Under the pieces are notes generated by a model. That model did not search any database. It was not told where the DNA came from and saw nothing but the letters and a program-made list of their open reading frames with translations. A stretch of 64,000 bases of DNA from Cololabis saira (taxonomy: Eukaryota > Chordata > Actinopteri > Beloniformes > Belonidae), in the NCBI RefSeq assembly GCF_033807715.1, contig NC_084591.1, forward strand, positions 30,034,590 through 30,098,589, in the 5' to 3' direction. Shown one piece after another: positions 51,341-62,193 of this stretch (position 1 is the first letter of the stretch; the number at the start of each line of letters is the position of its first letter). A program made the position numbers and the translations under genes.

Positions 51341-51840
51341 TAGGGATGCCCTGATACCGATACTGGTATCGGTATCAGGGCCGATACTGCTCTCATATGG
51401 CGTCCGTATTAATGGTGCCATTGGTGTAAACTGGAGTCAAGTTCTCTCGTCTGATTTATGTCTGACCTGGCAATAAAGCTTTTTCTGATTCTGATTCTAA
51501 TTCTGATATACTCGTACTCGCAAAAATTCTCCGATACCACGTAGAGTGAGACTGGCAGTGCCATTTCAGGCAAGATGGCGACAATTAATGCAAGCGGGAT
51601 GTCAGCAGTGTGGACATTCAAAATAAGGGACGACGACAGAAGCAAGGCAGACTGCGGGCTGTCGGTGCGACGCGTGGCCGGGGGGGGGCGGGTGCACGCT
51701 CCCAGTGCGACTGGGCCACGGATATTGTTGCAAATAAAACCTTTTCTTCCAATTCATTGCATTTTTAGCCTAGTTATTTTTGTGGTAGAAGTGTCATATC
51801 GGTACTCGGTATCGGCGAGTACACAAAGTACACAAAGTAT
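51341..51840 (+). mobile_element. hAT element, left end and BED-finger exon, right truncated
   Basis: The left end is TAGGGATGCCCTGATACCGA with GGTATCGGTATC repeats; similar CGGTACTCGGTATCGGCG repeats occur at 51798-51822, but no complete inverted end follows. From 51575 the + strand encodes the start of a BED finger. A short segment near 51420-51510, ending in repeated CTGATT units after CAATAAAG, looks like a small non-LTR tail inserted close to the left end. The copy stops where an L2-type LINE begins. Confidence 0.65.
51575..51724 (+). pseudogene. hAT BED zinc-finger remnant
   Basis: The frame opens MATINASGMSAVWTFKIRDD and continues DRSKADCGL, VRRVAGGGRVHAP. This follows the BED-finger pattern of hAT transposases ('VW.FF...DD..KA.C..C...VARGG...H'). 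The second Cys and the His pair are damaged, and the frame drifts into an extended sequence after ATGP. Nothing of the catalytic domain follows. Confidence 0.7.
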
Positions 51841-52299
51841 TTTGTGTCAATAAGTAACTTTATATCTGAGCAGAAAATAATTACATGTGGTGTATCTCAA
51901 GGTTCCATCCTTGGATCTCTGCTGTTTAACATCTGCATGCTCCCACTGGCACAGATTATAAAGAACAACAAAATAAACTACTACTAGCTGAGATATTTAT
52001 TACAATGTCACCATGGCAACAGAAGCCCTGTACAGGCTCATGGTAAATGCATTGAGGAGACTAATGACTGGCTAATGACAACTTCCTCCAGTTAAACAAA
52101 AAAAACTGAGGTAATTGTCTTTGCAGCCAAAGAGAAATGATTACAAGTCACCTTAGAGCTTCAATACACATAAAAACTACCAACTAGGCCGGAAATCTGG
52201 GTGTAGTGATTGACTCAGACCTGAATTTGGAAAAACACATTAACGGCTCTATTGTATCTGTAGGAATTTTTTTATCCTCGTTTTTTTTGTCGATTTTAT

Positions 52300-53424
52300 T
52301 TTTCCAACGAAATGAGGGCCTTTTTGCCCCTCTAAACATGCCCCAAAAGTCACCAAATTTTGCACGCAAGCCAGGCCTGGGTGCACCGTAACGTGCACCC
52401 AGGTGTGTTATACATCAAAATGTGCGTCTCCATCCTGCAACGACGTGCATTACTTTTCTCAGTCAAAAGCGTTACTGTGGCGACGCTAGACGCCAAAAAG
52501 CATGCTCCCCTCTTCATCGGATTGGTCCATATTTGATAGTTCCCCAAAAGTCACCAAATTTTGCACGCAAGCCAGGCCTGGCGATAAATTTGATATTTCA
52601 TGGTTTCCATTAATGGGTTTTCTCCGGGTAATCCGGCTTCCTCCCACAGTCCAAAAACATGCATATTAGGTTAATTGGTGATTCTAAATTGCCCGTAGGT
52701 GTGAGCGTGAGTGTGGTTGTGAGCATAGTTTGTGTGTTTATATGTGGCCCTGTGATGGACTGGTGACCTGTCCAGGGTGTAACCCCTGCCTCTCACCTGA
52801 AATGAGCTGGGATAGGCTCCAGCAGACCCCCGTGACCCCGCAAGGGATGAAGCGGGTATAGATAATGGATGGATGGATAGCCCCGCCCCTTCTTCTGATT
52901 GGTCAATATTTGATAGTCCCTATTCTCTGCCATAACTTTTGAACGGGTTGCAATAAAGACATGTGGGTGGTGTCATCAGACTCGGTATTGAGTACTTGAC
53001 CTTCATTTATTTATAATTTTTTTTTTCTATCTACCACAACCACAACTAGTCACAACTAGTCAACTAGCCTAGTCAACTAAGCACCGGACTCTGCATTGCT
53101 GCAATCTCAAACTTCATCTACACACCCCATACAGACCCATTTTTTCTGCTATAACTTTTGAATGGTTTGACATAGAGACTCGTGGGTGGTGTCATCTGAC
53201 TCGGTTTTGAGTACTTGACCTTCATTGGCATAAATTAGCCCCGCCCCTTCTTCTGATTGGTCGATATTTGATAGTCCCTATTTTCTGCCATAAGAGTCGT
53301 GGGTGGTGTCATCCGCTAAATGTCCAGGCCTGAAGACTACATGCAAGTCATACAAGCGCTTCCACTGCAGCACACCTGAACGTGCACAAGGGAGCGAGGG
53401 CCCGTTCATCGCTGCTTGCAGCTT
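52300..53424. repeat. dispersed repeat of unknown class, copy A (with SINE inside)
   Basis: It begins TCCAACGAAATGAGGGCC and ends CGCTGCTTGCAGCTTTAATT, the same termini as copy B at 60851-61536. Shared internal phrases include AAGTCACCAAATTTTGCACG, TGTTATACATCAAAATGTGC, and CACTGCAGCACACCTGAACG (CACGCC in B). Within copy A a 40-bp phrase ending AAGCCAGGCCTGG occurs twice, 200 bp apart, and a block containing CTTCTTCTGATTGGTC recurs about 360 bp apart, so it has internal duplications. No protein is recognised and no inverted terminal repeat is visible. The 3' end holds small hairpins (GCTGCTTGCAGC). Confidence 0.8.
52618..52878 (+). mobile_element. tRNA-type SINE, 5' truncated
   Basis: It matches the 3' two thirds of the full SINE at 54355-54736 (TTTTCTCCGGGTA, TCCGGCTTCCTCCCACAGTC, GACTGGTGACCTGTCCAG, GAGCTGGGATAGGCTCCAGC) and ends in a GGATGGATGG tail. 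It is inserted in the dispersed repeat 52300-53424. The 5' truncation removes the promoter boxes. Confidence 0.88.
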
Positions 53425-54354
53425 TAATTTATCTTAAGATTATAAAAGGACAAAAGATTGGATGTCTTAGCAGGACATGGAAAAAACAGTCCTTGCATTC
53501 ATCTTTAGTAGGCTTGATTATTGTCACATCTTTACAGGTTTACCTAAAAAGTCAGTTAGACAACTGCAGCTCATCCTCACTAAGACCAAAAAAGTGGACC
53601 ACATCAGTCCAGCTGTGAGGTCTTTACACTGGCTGCCTGCCCATTTGAGGATAGACTTTAAAGTCCTGAACTGGTTTATGAAGCTCTGAATGGTCTAGGA
53701 CCAGAATACATCAGTGACCAGGGACCTGAGTCAGAACCAGACATGGAGAAGCTGCATTCAGCTTTTAAGCTCCACATGTCTGGAACAAACTCCCAGAATC
53801 TCTCAGATCAGCCGAATCAATCAGTGTATTTAAATCCAGGTTGAACACACACCTCTGTTCTCAGCTACATTTGGATAAAGCTCCAAATCTGCAGTGATAC
53901 CTTAAACTTGATTTTCAAAATTTTATCATATTTTAACTACTGTATTTTTTTTCTTTCTCCCTATTTGTTTCAATTTTAAATCATCCAATAAATTGTGCTT
54001 TTTATTCATTTTATTTTATTTTTGTTTTATCTGCGATGTGATGACATTTAATTTAAATCAGATAAAACATATTAGTTATTTTTATTCATTTATTTTTTAA
54101 TTTCACCAAGAAAGTGAGGGGGATATAGGGGGGTGGCATCTGCTGCAACTTTGAAAGACGAAAAAAACACAGCGGGCACACAAACATTTGGAATCTAAAA
54201 GAGAGAAAAAGAGCGACCATCCCAGGTCTCTAAAACTGACTCCTATTTGTCCCTGAAAACTCTGGGGTGAGCATGTAAGTGAGTGAGCAGGTTTGTATGT
54301 CCGTGTGTGTGTACAAGGTGAAACAAGGCATTATCTGAAATAAAAACATTCTTA

Positions 54355-54736
54355 TGGGCAGCACGGTGGCTTAGTGGTTAGCACTGTTGCCTCACAGCAA
54401 GAAGGTCCCCGGTTCGACTCCCAGGCCCAGCAGGGCCTTTCTGTGTGGAGTTTGCATGTTCTCCCCGTGCTTGCGTGGGTTTTCTCCGGGTACTCCGGCT
54501 TCCTCCCACAGTCCAAAAACATGCATATTAGGTTAATTGGTGATTATAAATTGCCCGTGAGTGTGATTGTGTGCATGGTTTGTGTGTCTATATGTGGCCC
54601 TGTGATGGACTGGTGACCTGTCCAGTGTGTAACCCCTGCCTCTCACCTAAAATGAGCTGGGATAGGCTCCAGCAGACCCCCGTGACCCTGCAAGGGATAA
54701 AGCGGGTAAGATAATGAATGAATGAATGAATGAATG
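54355..54736 (+). mobile_element. tRNA-derived SINE, full length, 13-bp target duplication
   Basis: The head, TGGCTTAGTGGTTAGCACTG (A box TGGCTTAGTGG) with GGTTCGACTCC (B box) 40 bp later, is an RNA polymerase III promoter of tRNA type. The body includes GTTTTCTCCGGGTACTCCGG and GATAGGCTCCAGCAGACCCC, and the tail is (TGAA)n. AAAAACATTCTTA flanks both ends (54342-54354 and 54737-54749), showing insertion by a LINE machinery into the L2-type 3' UTR. It is the youngest-looking of three copies in the window. Confidence 0.93.
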
Positions 54737-54749
54737 AAAAACATTCTTA

Positions 54750-55180
54750 AACACTGCCTTTTAAATTGTGCAACGTTTAAAAAGCAATGCTTGGCCATGG
54801 ACCGGGACTTGGAACAAAAGTCTTACACGATGTGGACCGGGACCTTAATTTTTAATTTAAAATTATCCCACACCTCGACATCTTCTGTCTTTTCCTCTTA
54901 TTACTTTCGCTTTGCTCCTCATCGTCGCTGTCACAGTTTACGGTCCCAGCGTCTGTACAGCAAAACTGTTCACACACGTTACGAAAAGAGCGCCACCCTC
55001 TTCTTCCGCTTTATAGACGCATACCTGTAAGCACGTTATGCCACACTAAAAAAGCTGTGTGGAATATGAGCTTTAAATTTATTTTTTAATTAAACAAAGC
55101 TTTGAGGCAGATAAAATTCCTTAATCATTTTTTGTAATCGAGTTACTCAAGTAATTCAAGGAATCATTGCAGCCCTAATT
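54750..55180. mobile_element. hAT element, right end only
   Basis: The right end, GTAATCGAGTTACTCAAGTA and then a TTCAAGGAATC block ending TTGCAGCCCTAA, is a standard fish hAT terminus (inverted TTAGGGCTGCAA). The left boundary is not clear; sequence from 54750 is not LINE-like, and the LINE resumes at 55180. The interior has CGTTACGAAAAGAGCGCCAC but no transposase. Confidence 0.65.
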
Positions 55181-55262
55181 TTAATGTCTCTGTTAAGCAC
55201 TTTTGAATCACCTTGTTGTTGAATTATGCTATGTAAATAAAGATGCCTTGTCTTGCCTTGCT

Positions 55263-56203
55263 TCCTTACGTTGTCTTTGTTTCTCGTTTGTTCCTCAATT
55301 ACCGAGACTCATCTCAGTTATCATCACAGAAAATTTCTCATGCCTCACTTCCAGCTTGAATTTGAATTTAATGTCATTGGACTCCAAACGCTAATAATCA
55401 GACACATTAATTCCAAGTCTCCCCTGATTTAACTAAATAAAAAACATTTTTACTCATTATTGTTAACCTTTTAAAAAACACCAACCATTTGGACAAGCTT
55501 ACATTTAGTCATATGCACAAAATGCAATCTTCTTTTAAATGGTATGAATATTTCCTTTAAAACACAAACTAAAACCTGGTCTTGATGCCAAATGTCTATC
55601 AGGGATTGTATGCTGGACACAAAGCTTCATGCTGCAGTCCACACTGAAACATGCTCTGCTGTTGTCCTTCACCCCAACAACCATCTCAGATCCATCACAA
55701 TGGAATCATTCTGTGTTTTGTGTCCTTCCTGAAAAGGAGCATGACGATTTACTCTTAGAATAAGCAGACTTCATCCTTTTAGGGCACTATGCAGTATTTG
55801 TCTGTAATTCAAGCAAATCTGGTTGTCGGTGGCAGTGTTTTTGCACTGTAAGAACAGGAATGTGGGCACTGGCGCAAATGCTTGCATTAAAGCACAAATG
55901 ATGCAAGGAAAGCATGTTAGCTCTTGTACTGTCTACCAACAAACGGTTTACATACAGTAGCTGGGACGTGTTTTAATTAGCATCATATTGGAGTGCAGAC
56001 TTAGCCACATTCTAATCAAATTAAGACCCATATAATGCACAGTAATTGACAGAATAACAAAACTGCCGCTTTTGTTCCAGATAATTGTATTCATTTTAAT
56101 GCCTACATTTAAGTCTATCAATTTGTTTTATCTCATCACTATCATTCTCTTTTCTTTTTTTCCACTTTTTTAAAAGATATTACAGTTTAGGGTCCTTGTC
56201 CCC
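55263..56203. other. unique non-coding DNA
   Basis: No recognised gene or repeat. Confidence 0.5.
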
Positions 56204-56793
<590 letters not shown>

Positions 56794-57656
56794 CTTTTCT
56801 GTTTTCCATCTGTCAGTGATTTGGTGACAGCCCTCTGCCACCTATACGTGCATGGATTTGTCATTAGATAATGACAAATGGTGGACACAGCTGAGCTGAT
56901 TTCAGCACTTACTGTTCCTCTGGGAGCCTGTATTCGCCACAGTGTAAACCGCACTGCCCAACCCCACCAAAGGTCTTAATTGAACAAGTGGCTTTGCACC
57001 CTATTGATTCAGCCTGACGTGCATTTCTGGTCAGTTCCAGAGGATGATGTAGTGTGACCCGCAGGTCAACATTTGCCGGGATCCAGAGAAGAAGACAGCG
57101 GCATTAGTCTTGATTTGTTGGGGCGCTTCTTTTGGAGAGAGAGGCTTTTCTGGGAGTTCATGGGTGGAGAGAAGAAAAGAGAGCGAGAGAGAAAGAAAAT
57201 GAAATAAATGGTTAGTTATTTTATAAACCCCTTAAGATACAACCAAAAGTATATTGGATGGACTGTTGTTGAATATGTCACTGGATACTGAATACAGCAA
57301 TGCAATCCATGTAAAATGTAAGATGGTAATAAAACTAAAATTCAATCACAGTGAGCCGCAAAGCATTAAGTATTTCTTTTCAGTTTAAATGCAACTCTTA
57401 ATGTTTATTCAGTTTAATTTCTACTAAAAACTGCATGTGTGCTGCATTAAGAGTGGCTCTAAATGTATGACTCGGCGTTGCAGTTGCAGTCGTCTCTTTT
57501 AGTAGCCAGGTAGTAAGTGAATATTTTTCTCCCTTTGAATCAGTATTACTATTTTATTTGGATAATGCTTGGTATAAACAAACGTATGTTTCAGGTGTGT
57601 ACTGTTACATCAGCAGAGCTGTGCATGCTGTACCCTTATCGTTTTTTTGAGTTAAG
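56794..57656. other. unique non-coding DNA
   Basis: No recognised gene or repeat. Confidence 0.5.
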
Positions 57657-58013
57657 GTCACGGTTTTTTACAGTTTTGGTATTTAAGTTCCTGTTTTATT
57701 TTGAATCCCATGTCCTTGTGTTTAATGTATGTCTTGACTTCCTTTGTTCCCATTTGCCCTGATCGCGTGCACCTGTGTCTTATCAAGCCTTTTGTGTATA
57801 TCTTGTCTTGTCTTTCCCTTGCTCCCGGCTCGTCCGTACTGTGTCTACCCCCACATGTCAAGTTTTGGGATTTCCTTGGTCATGTTTAAGCTCTTGTTTC
57901 TTTTTGTAGAACCTGCTCAGCAGCGCTTTTTATTTTTTAAGTTAATAAATCACGGGTTTTTGGAACTCCTGCCTCCCATGCATCTGGGTCAATACTAAGC
58001 CCTCACCGTGACA
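57657..58013 (+). repeat. GTCACGG-type dispersed repeat, copy 3, longest
   Basis: It starts GGTCACGGTTTTTTACAG and ends CCCTCACCGTGACAC, so GTCACGGT and ACCGTGAC form a short terminal inverted repeat. The internal order is the same as in copy 2 (TTGACTTCCTTTGTTCCC, TGCACCTGTGTCTTATCAAG, CTTGTCTTTCCCTTGCTCCC, AATAAATCACGGG, CATGCATCTGGGTC). No coding capacity. I infer a MITE; the AATAAA near one end could act as a polyadenylation signal if transcribed. Confidence 0.82.
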
Positions 58014-58968
58014 CTTATCAAGTTTTTTAATTACAAAATACTGCAGACTGATTACACAGAAGTACAGTACTTGAAACTTTTTTAAACCTTTTGTCTTATC
58101 CAAAGAAGACACGGTAAATTAAAATGGCACAATTTGTGAGGTTTGTTTATGGCGCTTTCTTCATTATTAGAGAGAATATAGATATTTTAACAAACATTCT
58201 AGAGGACAGATTTGACAGGCATCTAAAAAAAATGCTCTAATTATTGTTTTTTCATTGAAAGGAAGAAAGCCATAGGTTTGTATGTTTGAAGACGGAGGTG
58301 GGGGATTTACAAAATTGATGTTGACAAAAACAACTGAGAATATTTACAGCAACAAAGTCCACATCCATCATCTCTACCGTCTACTTTGTAATTGCAATTC
58401 ATCTTAGACAAGTTTGAGCCAGACAGCTGTAGGCAGTTCTTCCTCATGCTCCACTTCTCTCTGGGTATCGCTCTGTCTGGACAGAATTGTTAGAATAGTT
58501 TTCAAGTTGTGACCAGGACCAAAGTTACCGTAGGTTCTGGTTCCCCCAATGTTTTTTGAAAGCAGCACAAAATACTTTATTTTGACGTTTAAAAATATGA
58601 ATTTTATTTGAAGGAATATTTGCTTGTTTTTAGGATGCATTGTTTAGTTCCAGCTGTCTTCTGTGCCTATTATCAGGAGAAACCACCCGGAATAACATTG
58701 GTCCCAGTTGTCCCTTACAACGATTACATACCACGTCACCACAGTATGTCATACTTCAGCAATAGTTAAACTAGCTTACATAGCCACAGTGTACACAGTG
58801 GCAGAAGCAAGTAAGACTTGAGAAGTAATTTTGGAAGAGAAAACAAGGGACCGAATAAGCAAGGTTAACAAGACTATATAATAGACAGCATTTTGAGAGC
58901 AACTTAACCTCTGTGCTAACAAGGGGACACAACATGCTGAAAATATCCTCTGCAGCTTCACTCAATGA
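58014..58968. other. unique non-coding DNA
   Basis: No recognised gene or repeat. Confidence 0.5.
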
Positions 58969-59108
58969 ATAGCAAGGCAAAGCAAGGCAAGGCAAGGTTT
59001 GTTTATTTGTGTTAGCACATTTCATGTACAAGACAATTACATAAAAATATATTTTTTAAAGTGAAAGATTTTAAAAGCTGAAATGAAAGGCAGACAAACA
59101 TAAGTTAA

Positions 59109-60450
59109 AGCAGCACTATGTAACTTTTCTACCTTAATATCATATTTCCAGAGTGATTGTGATGGTACATCAACTTCCAACAGGTTTAATGACACCTCTG
59201 TCATGGTCTGAGGGGTCTGTATCGCCTTCACTGGCACTATGTAACTTCGAGGTGCATGGTAGGAACCCTTCCACACTAAAAAACTACAATTTTTTACGGC
59301 TTTGACTGCTTTACGGCATACGTCACTTCCCCCTCCTTCCCGATTCGTAGTCGAGACGAAAGCTGGGCGGGGCGTGGAGCGCAGAGCTCAGCAGAAGCTG
59401 GTGGTGAGTTAAACGCGGAGCTGTTGTCATGTCAGAAGCAGCGACAAATCCGAAGAAAATAAAAGTTTTATCGGAGGAGGCAAAAAAAAGAAAGCGGCAG
59501 AGTAACAAGCTAAATGCCCGGACAAAGAAATAAATAAATAAATAAATAAATTTAAAAAAAAATGCCCAGACAAGAATAAACATTCATTCAACTCACTGGA
59601 CTGAGATGAAAGACGAGGAGGGATGTCCGACAAAAGAGACAGAATTGTTATGATACAAATATAAATGTAGAGTTCTATGTTCAATAAGAATTAAAATTAG
59701 AATGTTTTCACATACAGGGGATTCGTCTTGGGTTTTGGTAATTCTAAAATTACTGACAATATCAACAACAGACACATAGAATAATAGTGATCATAAAATT
59801 GTGTAATTCGCAATGAAGAAGCTTTATAAAGTAATAATACAATTGAATAGAATTACAGCACTAGAGGAAAGAATGCAATGCAAAGAAAATGTATAGAACA
59901 TTTCTACTATTTTTCCTGAGAACTGTAAAATTGTGCAGGGCTGATCTGCAAAATATAAGGAATGGGCATTCAGTTATTCACAGGTTATAAAGTATTTTTT
60001 TATTTTGTCAGTAAGTATGTTGGACTACTAATTTATGACGAAGTCTCTCTAAAAAACGTGACAGGAAAAAGGTGCAGTAGAACAGAGCTTGTAATTTGGG
60101 GCGCATTATCTCGCTGAAACAGGGGGGCGGGGTTGACTTCACTAATAAAACAAGTTGAACTTAGTGATTTTCAACATCGTCATATTATATTGTTTAGCCA
60201 AAAATAGATACATTACCTCTTCGCTATCCATCCTGCAAACGACCGCTGAAAACAGAGAAGTAGTTTTGAAAGTCTGTCCCCTCTTATTTTATTCACTATC
60301 AAAACAAATGCACGCGACGGGGACAGGAGTTTTCCGGCAGTACGCGCTGGTGCTCATGGGAAATGTAGTGTTCTTTCTGGCAAAGCACTACCGCTTTTGT
60401 CCAAAGGAGCCGCCAAACTCAACAAAAGCTGAAAGTTACATTGTGCTGCT
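59109..60450 (+). mobile_element. TTAA-flanked DNA transposon with coding remnant
   Basis: The left end is TTAA then AGCAGCACTATGTAACTTT; the right end is AAAGTTACATTGTGCTGCT then TTAA. The ends agree at 18 of 19 positions, and TTAA occurs at both borders (59105-59108, 60451-60454). A second internal inverted pair (CACTATGTAACTTCGAGG near 59235) repeats the end sequence. The element carries the start of a basic protein at 59429. TTAA target use and ends unlike piggyBac's CCY suggest Kolobok, but this is inference. It interrupts an L2-type LINE 3' UTR. Confidence 0.78.
59429..59650 (+). pseudogene. small basic transposon protein, interrupted
   Basis: The ATG at 59429 opens MSEAATNPKKIKVLSEEAKK, then RKRQSNKLNARTKK and a stop within an (AAAT)n insert. 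After the insert the original frame can be followed as TRINI, HWTEMKDEEGCPTKETEL. This resembles a short lysine/arginine-rich N-terminal module followed by an 'R.NIG.AF.RWR.L....G..TDAE.A' motif found in predicted fish proteins from such elements. The inserted segment (59526-59559) is flanked by an imperfect 14-bp direct repeat. I know of no established function. Confidence 0.5.
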
Positions 60451-60850
60451 TTAAAAAGAATTAAACAAATGAGATGCAAGAAATAAAGGTTGTAGTGCAT
60501 TGTAGGAGATTACTGAAAGGCAGCAGTAAATAAAAAGGTTTTTAACATTGACTTAAACCAAATGAGAGTTTCAGCAGCTCTAATGCATTCTGGGAGTTTG
60601 TTCCACAGGTGAGGAGCATAAAAGCTGAACGCTGCCATCACTGTGATTGGTTCTATCTCTGGCTACAGAAAATAGACTTGACCCTGACAACCTGTAGGTT
60701 CTGGTTGATTCATAATGGACCAGAGATGTATTTTGGTCCGAGACCATTCAGAGATGTATAAACTGACTTCTGATTTCTGGTTTGGCTATTGGTTTTTAGC
60801 TTTACTGCTTTAAACTGACTGCTGATGAATTTTCTTTCTCGTTTTTTTCC

Positions 60851-61561
60851 TTCTTCCAACGAAATGAGGGCCATTTTGCCCCCTAAACGTGCCCCAAAAG
60901 TCACAAAATTTTGCACGCAAGCCAGGCCTGGTGAAAAATTTGATATTTAATGGTTTGCATTAATGGGCGTGGCCTAATGGCTCAACAGCGCCCCCTGGAA
61001 AACTTTGTGCCTCAAGCCCCACAATACGGTTTGACGTACTGTACATGCATGAAAATTGGTACACAACTGTATCATGTCGCAACTTAAAGAAAAGTCTAAT
61101 GCTGCGATGTCCGAAACCGAACAGGAAGTCGGCCCTTTTGAATTAATGGTGTAATTTTGGTGCAATTTATGCCATTACTTCGGCCGTTTCTTTGCTTGAA
61201 CCGTAACGTGCACCCAGGTGTGTTATACATCAAAATGTGCGTCTCCATCCTGCGACGATGCGTATTACTTTTCTCAGTCAAAAGCGTTACCATGGCAACG
61301 ATAGACGCCAAAAAGTGCAACCCCCCTTCATCTGATTGGTCGATATCTGATAGTTCCTACTTTCTGCCATAACTTTTGAATGGTTTGATATAGAGAGTCG
61401 TGGGTGATATCATCCGCTAAATGTACAGGCCTGAAGACATCTACATGCAAGTCAAACAAGCGCTTCCACTGCAGCACGCCTGAACGTGCACAAGGGTGCG
61501 AGGGCCCGTTCATCACTGCTTGCAGCTTTAATTATTGTTATTATTATTATTATTATTATTA
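60851..61561. repeat. dispersed repeat of unknown class, copy B, plus (TTA)n
   Basis: It begins TTCCAACGAAATGAGGGCC and ends CACTGCTTGCAGCTTTAATT, as in copy A. It includes a 230-bp block absent from copy A (starting GCGTGGCCTAATGGCTCAAC) and lacks copy A's internal duplications. It is followed by a (TTA)n run (61537-61561). No protein is recognised. Copy B abuts a minus-strand L2 LINE, and copy A lies in a plus-strand one. Confidence 0.8.
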
Positions 61562-62184
61562 AATTGCCAACAGACACATATGAGATGAGTGCATGATGCA
61601 TTTCTGGTTATTAGCTTGAGGTCTTTTAGATATAACACAGCAATGTTGAAGTAATATATAACAGTAATTCTGCACAAATTAGAGAGATGATAAAACAAAG
61701 GTTGTGGTAATGATAGTTCCACTCAATTATATTGTAAAGCAGATCAAACACACGCTTATTTGCACTCAAAGTTCCTGCACTACACTAATGGATGGCATGA
61801 AAGATGGAAAGCTTTATCTCAATTTGCTTTTGTCCTCCATAATTTATTCTGCAGAGTTTGTCCTCTGTGAGTACGCATCTGTGTGTTCAGGCTGTGTTTG
61901 TGCATGTGTGGAAAAAAGAAGCTTTATGGCTTTGGTTGTTGCCTTGTATCCGTGGAATGAGCCCTTTCCAAATAGAGTAGCATTTGTAAAGTCCCCTTTC
62001 TTACACTGAGCTTCTCACAGGTGCTACAGTATCAGCATCACCAGAGGGAGGAGTTGAAATTGACTAAGAAATTGAGGAAAAGAAAGAATTTTAAATTGGC
62101 TGTGCTTTATTCTGGAGGCTTCAAAATTTGCATTGTTTTGGCATTTGTATAGATTGATCATGATTTATTTTTTTTATATGGAGT
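61562..62184. other. unique non-coding DNA
   Basis: No recognised gene or repeat. Confidence 0.5.
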
Positions 62185-62193
62185 GTTCACGAA

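Larger units (their letters stand above)
51861..53900 (+). pseudogene. L2-type LINE ORF2 C-terminal part
   Basis: The RT block ISEQKIITCGVSQGSILGSL equals the usual 'GVPQGSILGPLLFNIYMLPL'. The following YADD segment is missing, as only KNNK remains before the frame changes. Residues after it match the thumb and C-terminal region (NLEKHIN; RLDYCH; 'LILTKTKKVDHISPAVRSLH'; 'GLGPEYIS'). Multiple frameshifts and about 1.1 kb of foreign sequence interrupt it, so no protein can be made. Confidence 0.82.
51850..55262 (+). mobile_element. L2-type LINE 3' half, split by several nested insertions
   Basis: Three separated blocks read in order as one LINE. 51850-52260 holds the end of the reverse transcriptase: GVSQGSILGSLLFNICMLP, then 'FLQLNK' and 'LGVVIDSDLNLEKHI' segments. 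53425-53900 holds the ORF2 C-terminus: FIFSRLDYCHIFTGL, then VRSLHWLPAHLRIDFKVLNW, and 'LYEALNGLGPEYIS'. 53900-54340 and 55180-55262 form the 3' UTR, ending GTAAATAAAGATGCCTTG with a CTTGCCTTGC tail. Between blocks lie a dispersed repeat (52300-53424, itself carrying a SINE), a SINE with target duplication (54355-54736) and an hAT end (54750-55180). Orientation is +, opposite to the LINE at 31.6-35.1 kb. Confidence 0.85.
58969..60850 (-). mobile_element. L2-type LINE 3' end, split by a TTAA element
   Basis: On the minus strand, 60850-60455 encodes in shifting frames YTSLNGLGPKYISGPL, then a worn 'AF.FYAPHLWNKLPE' region and 'ETLIWFKSMLKTFLF', matching the ORF2 C-terminus of L2-type LINEs. The 3' UTR continues at 59104-58969 and ends in GCCTTGCCTTGCCTTGCTTT on the minus strand, as in the + strand copy ending at 55262. 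The TTAA element 59109-60450 sits between these two parts. 5' truncation, frameshifts and insertions make it dead. Confidence 0.78.

Noticed and set aside
54355..54430. tRNA gene
   Set aside because: A and B boxes are present, but they are the head of a full SINE with body, tail and target duplication; no acceptor stem closes.
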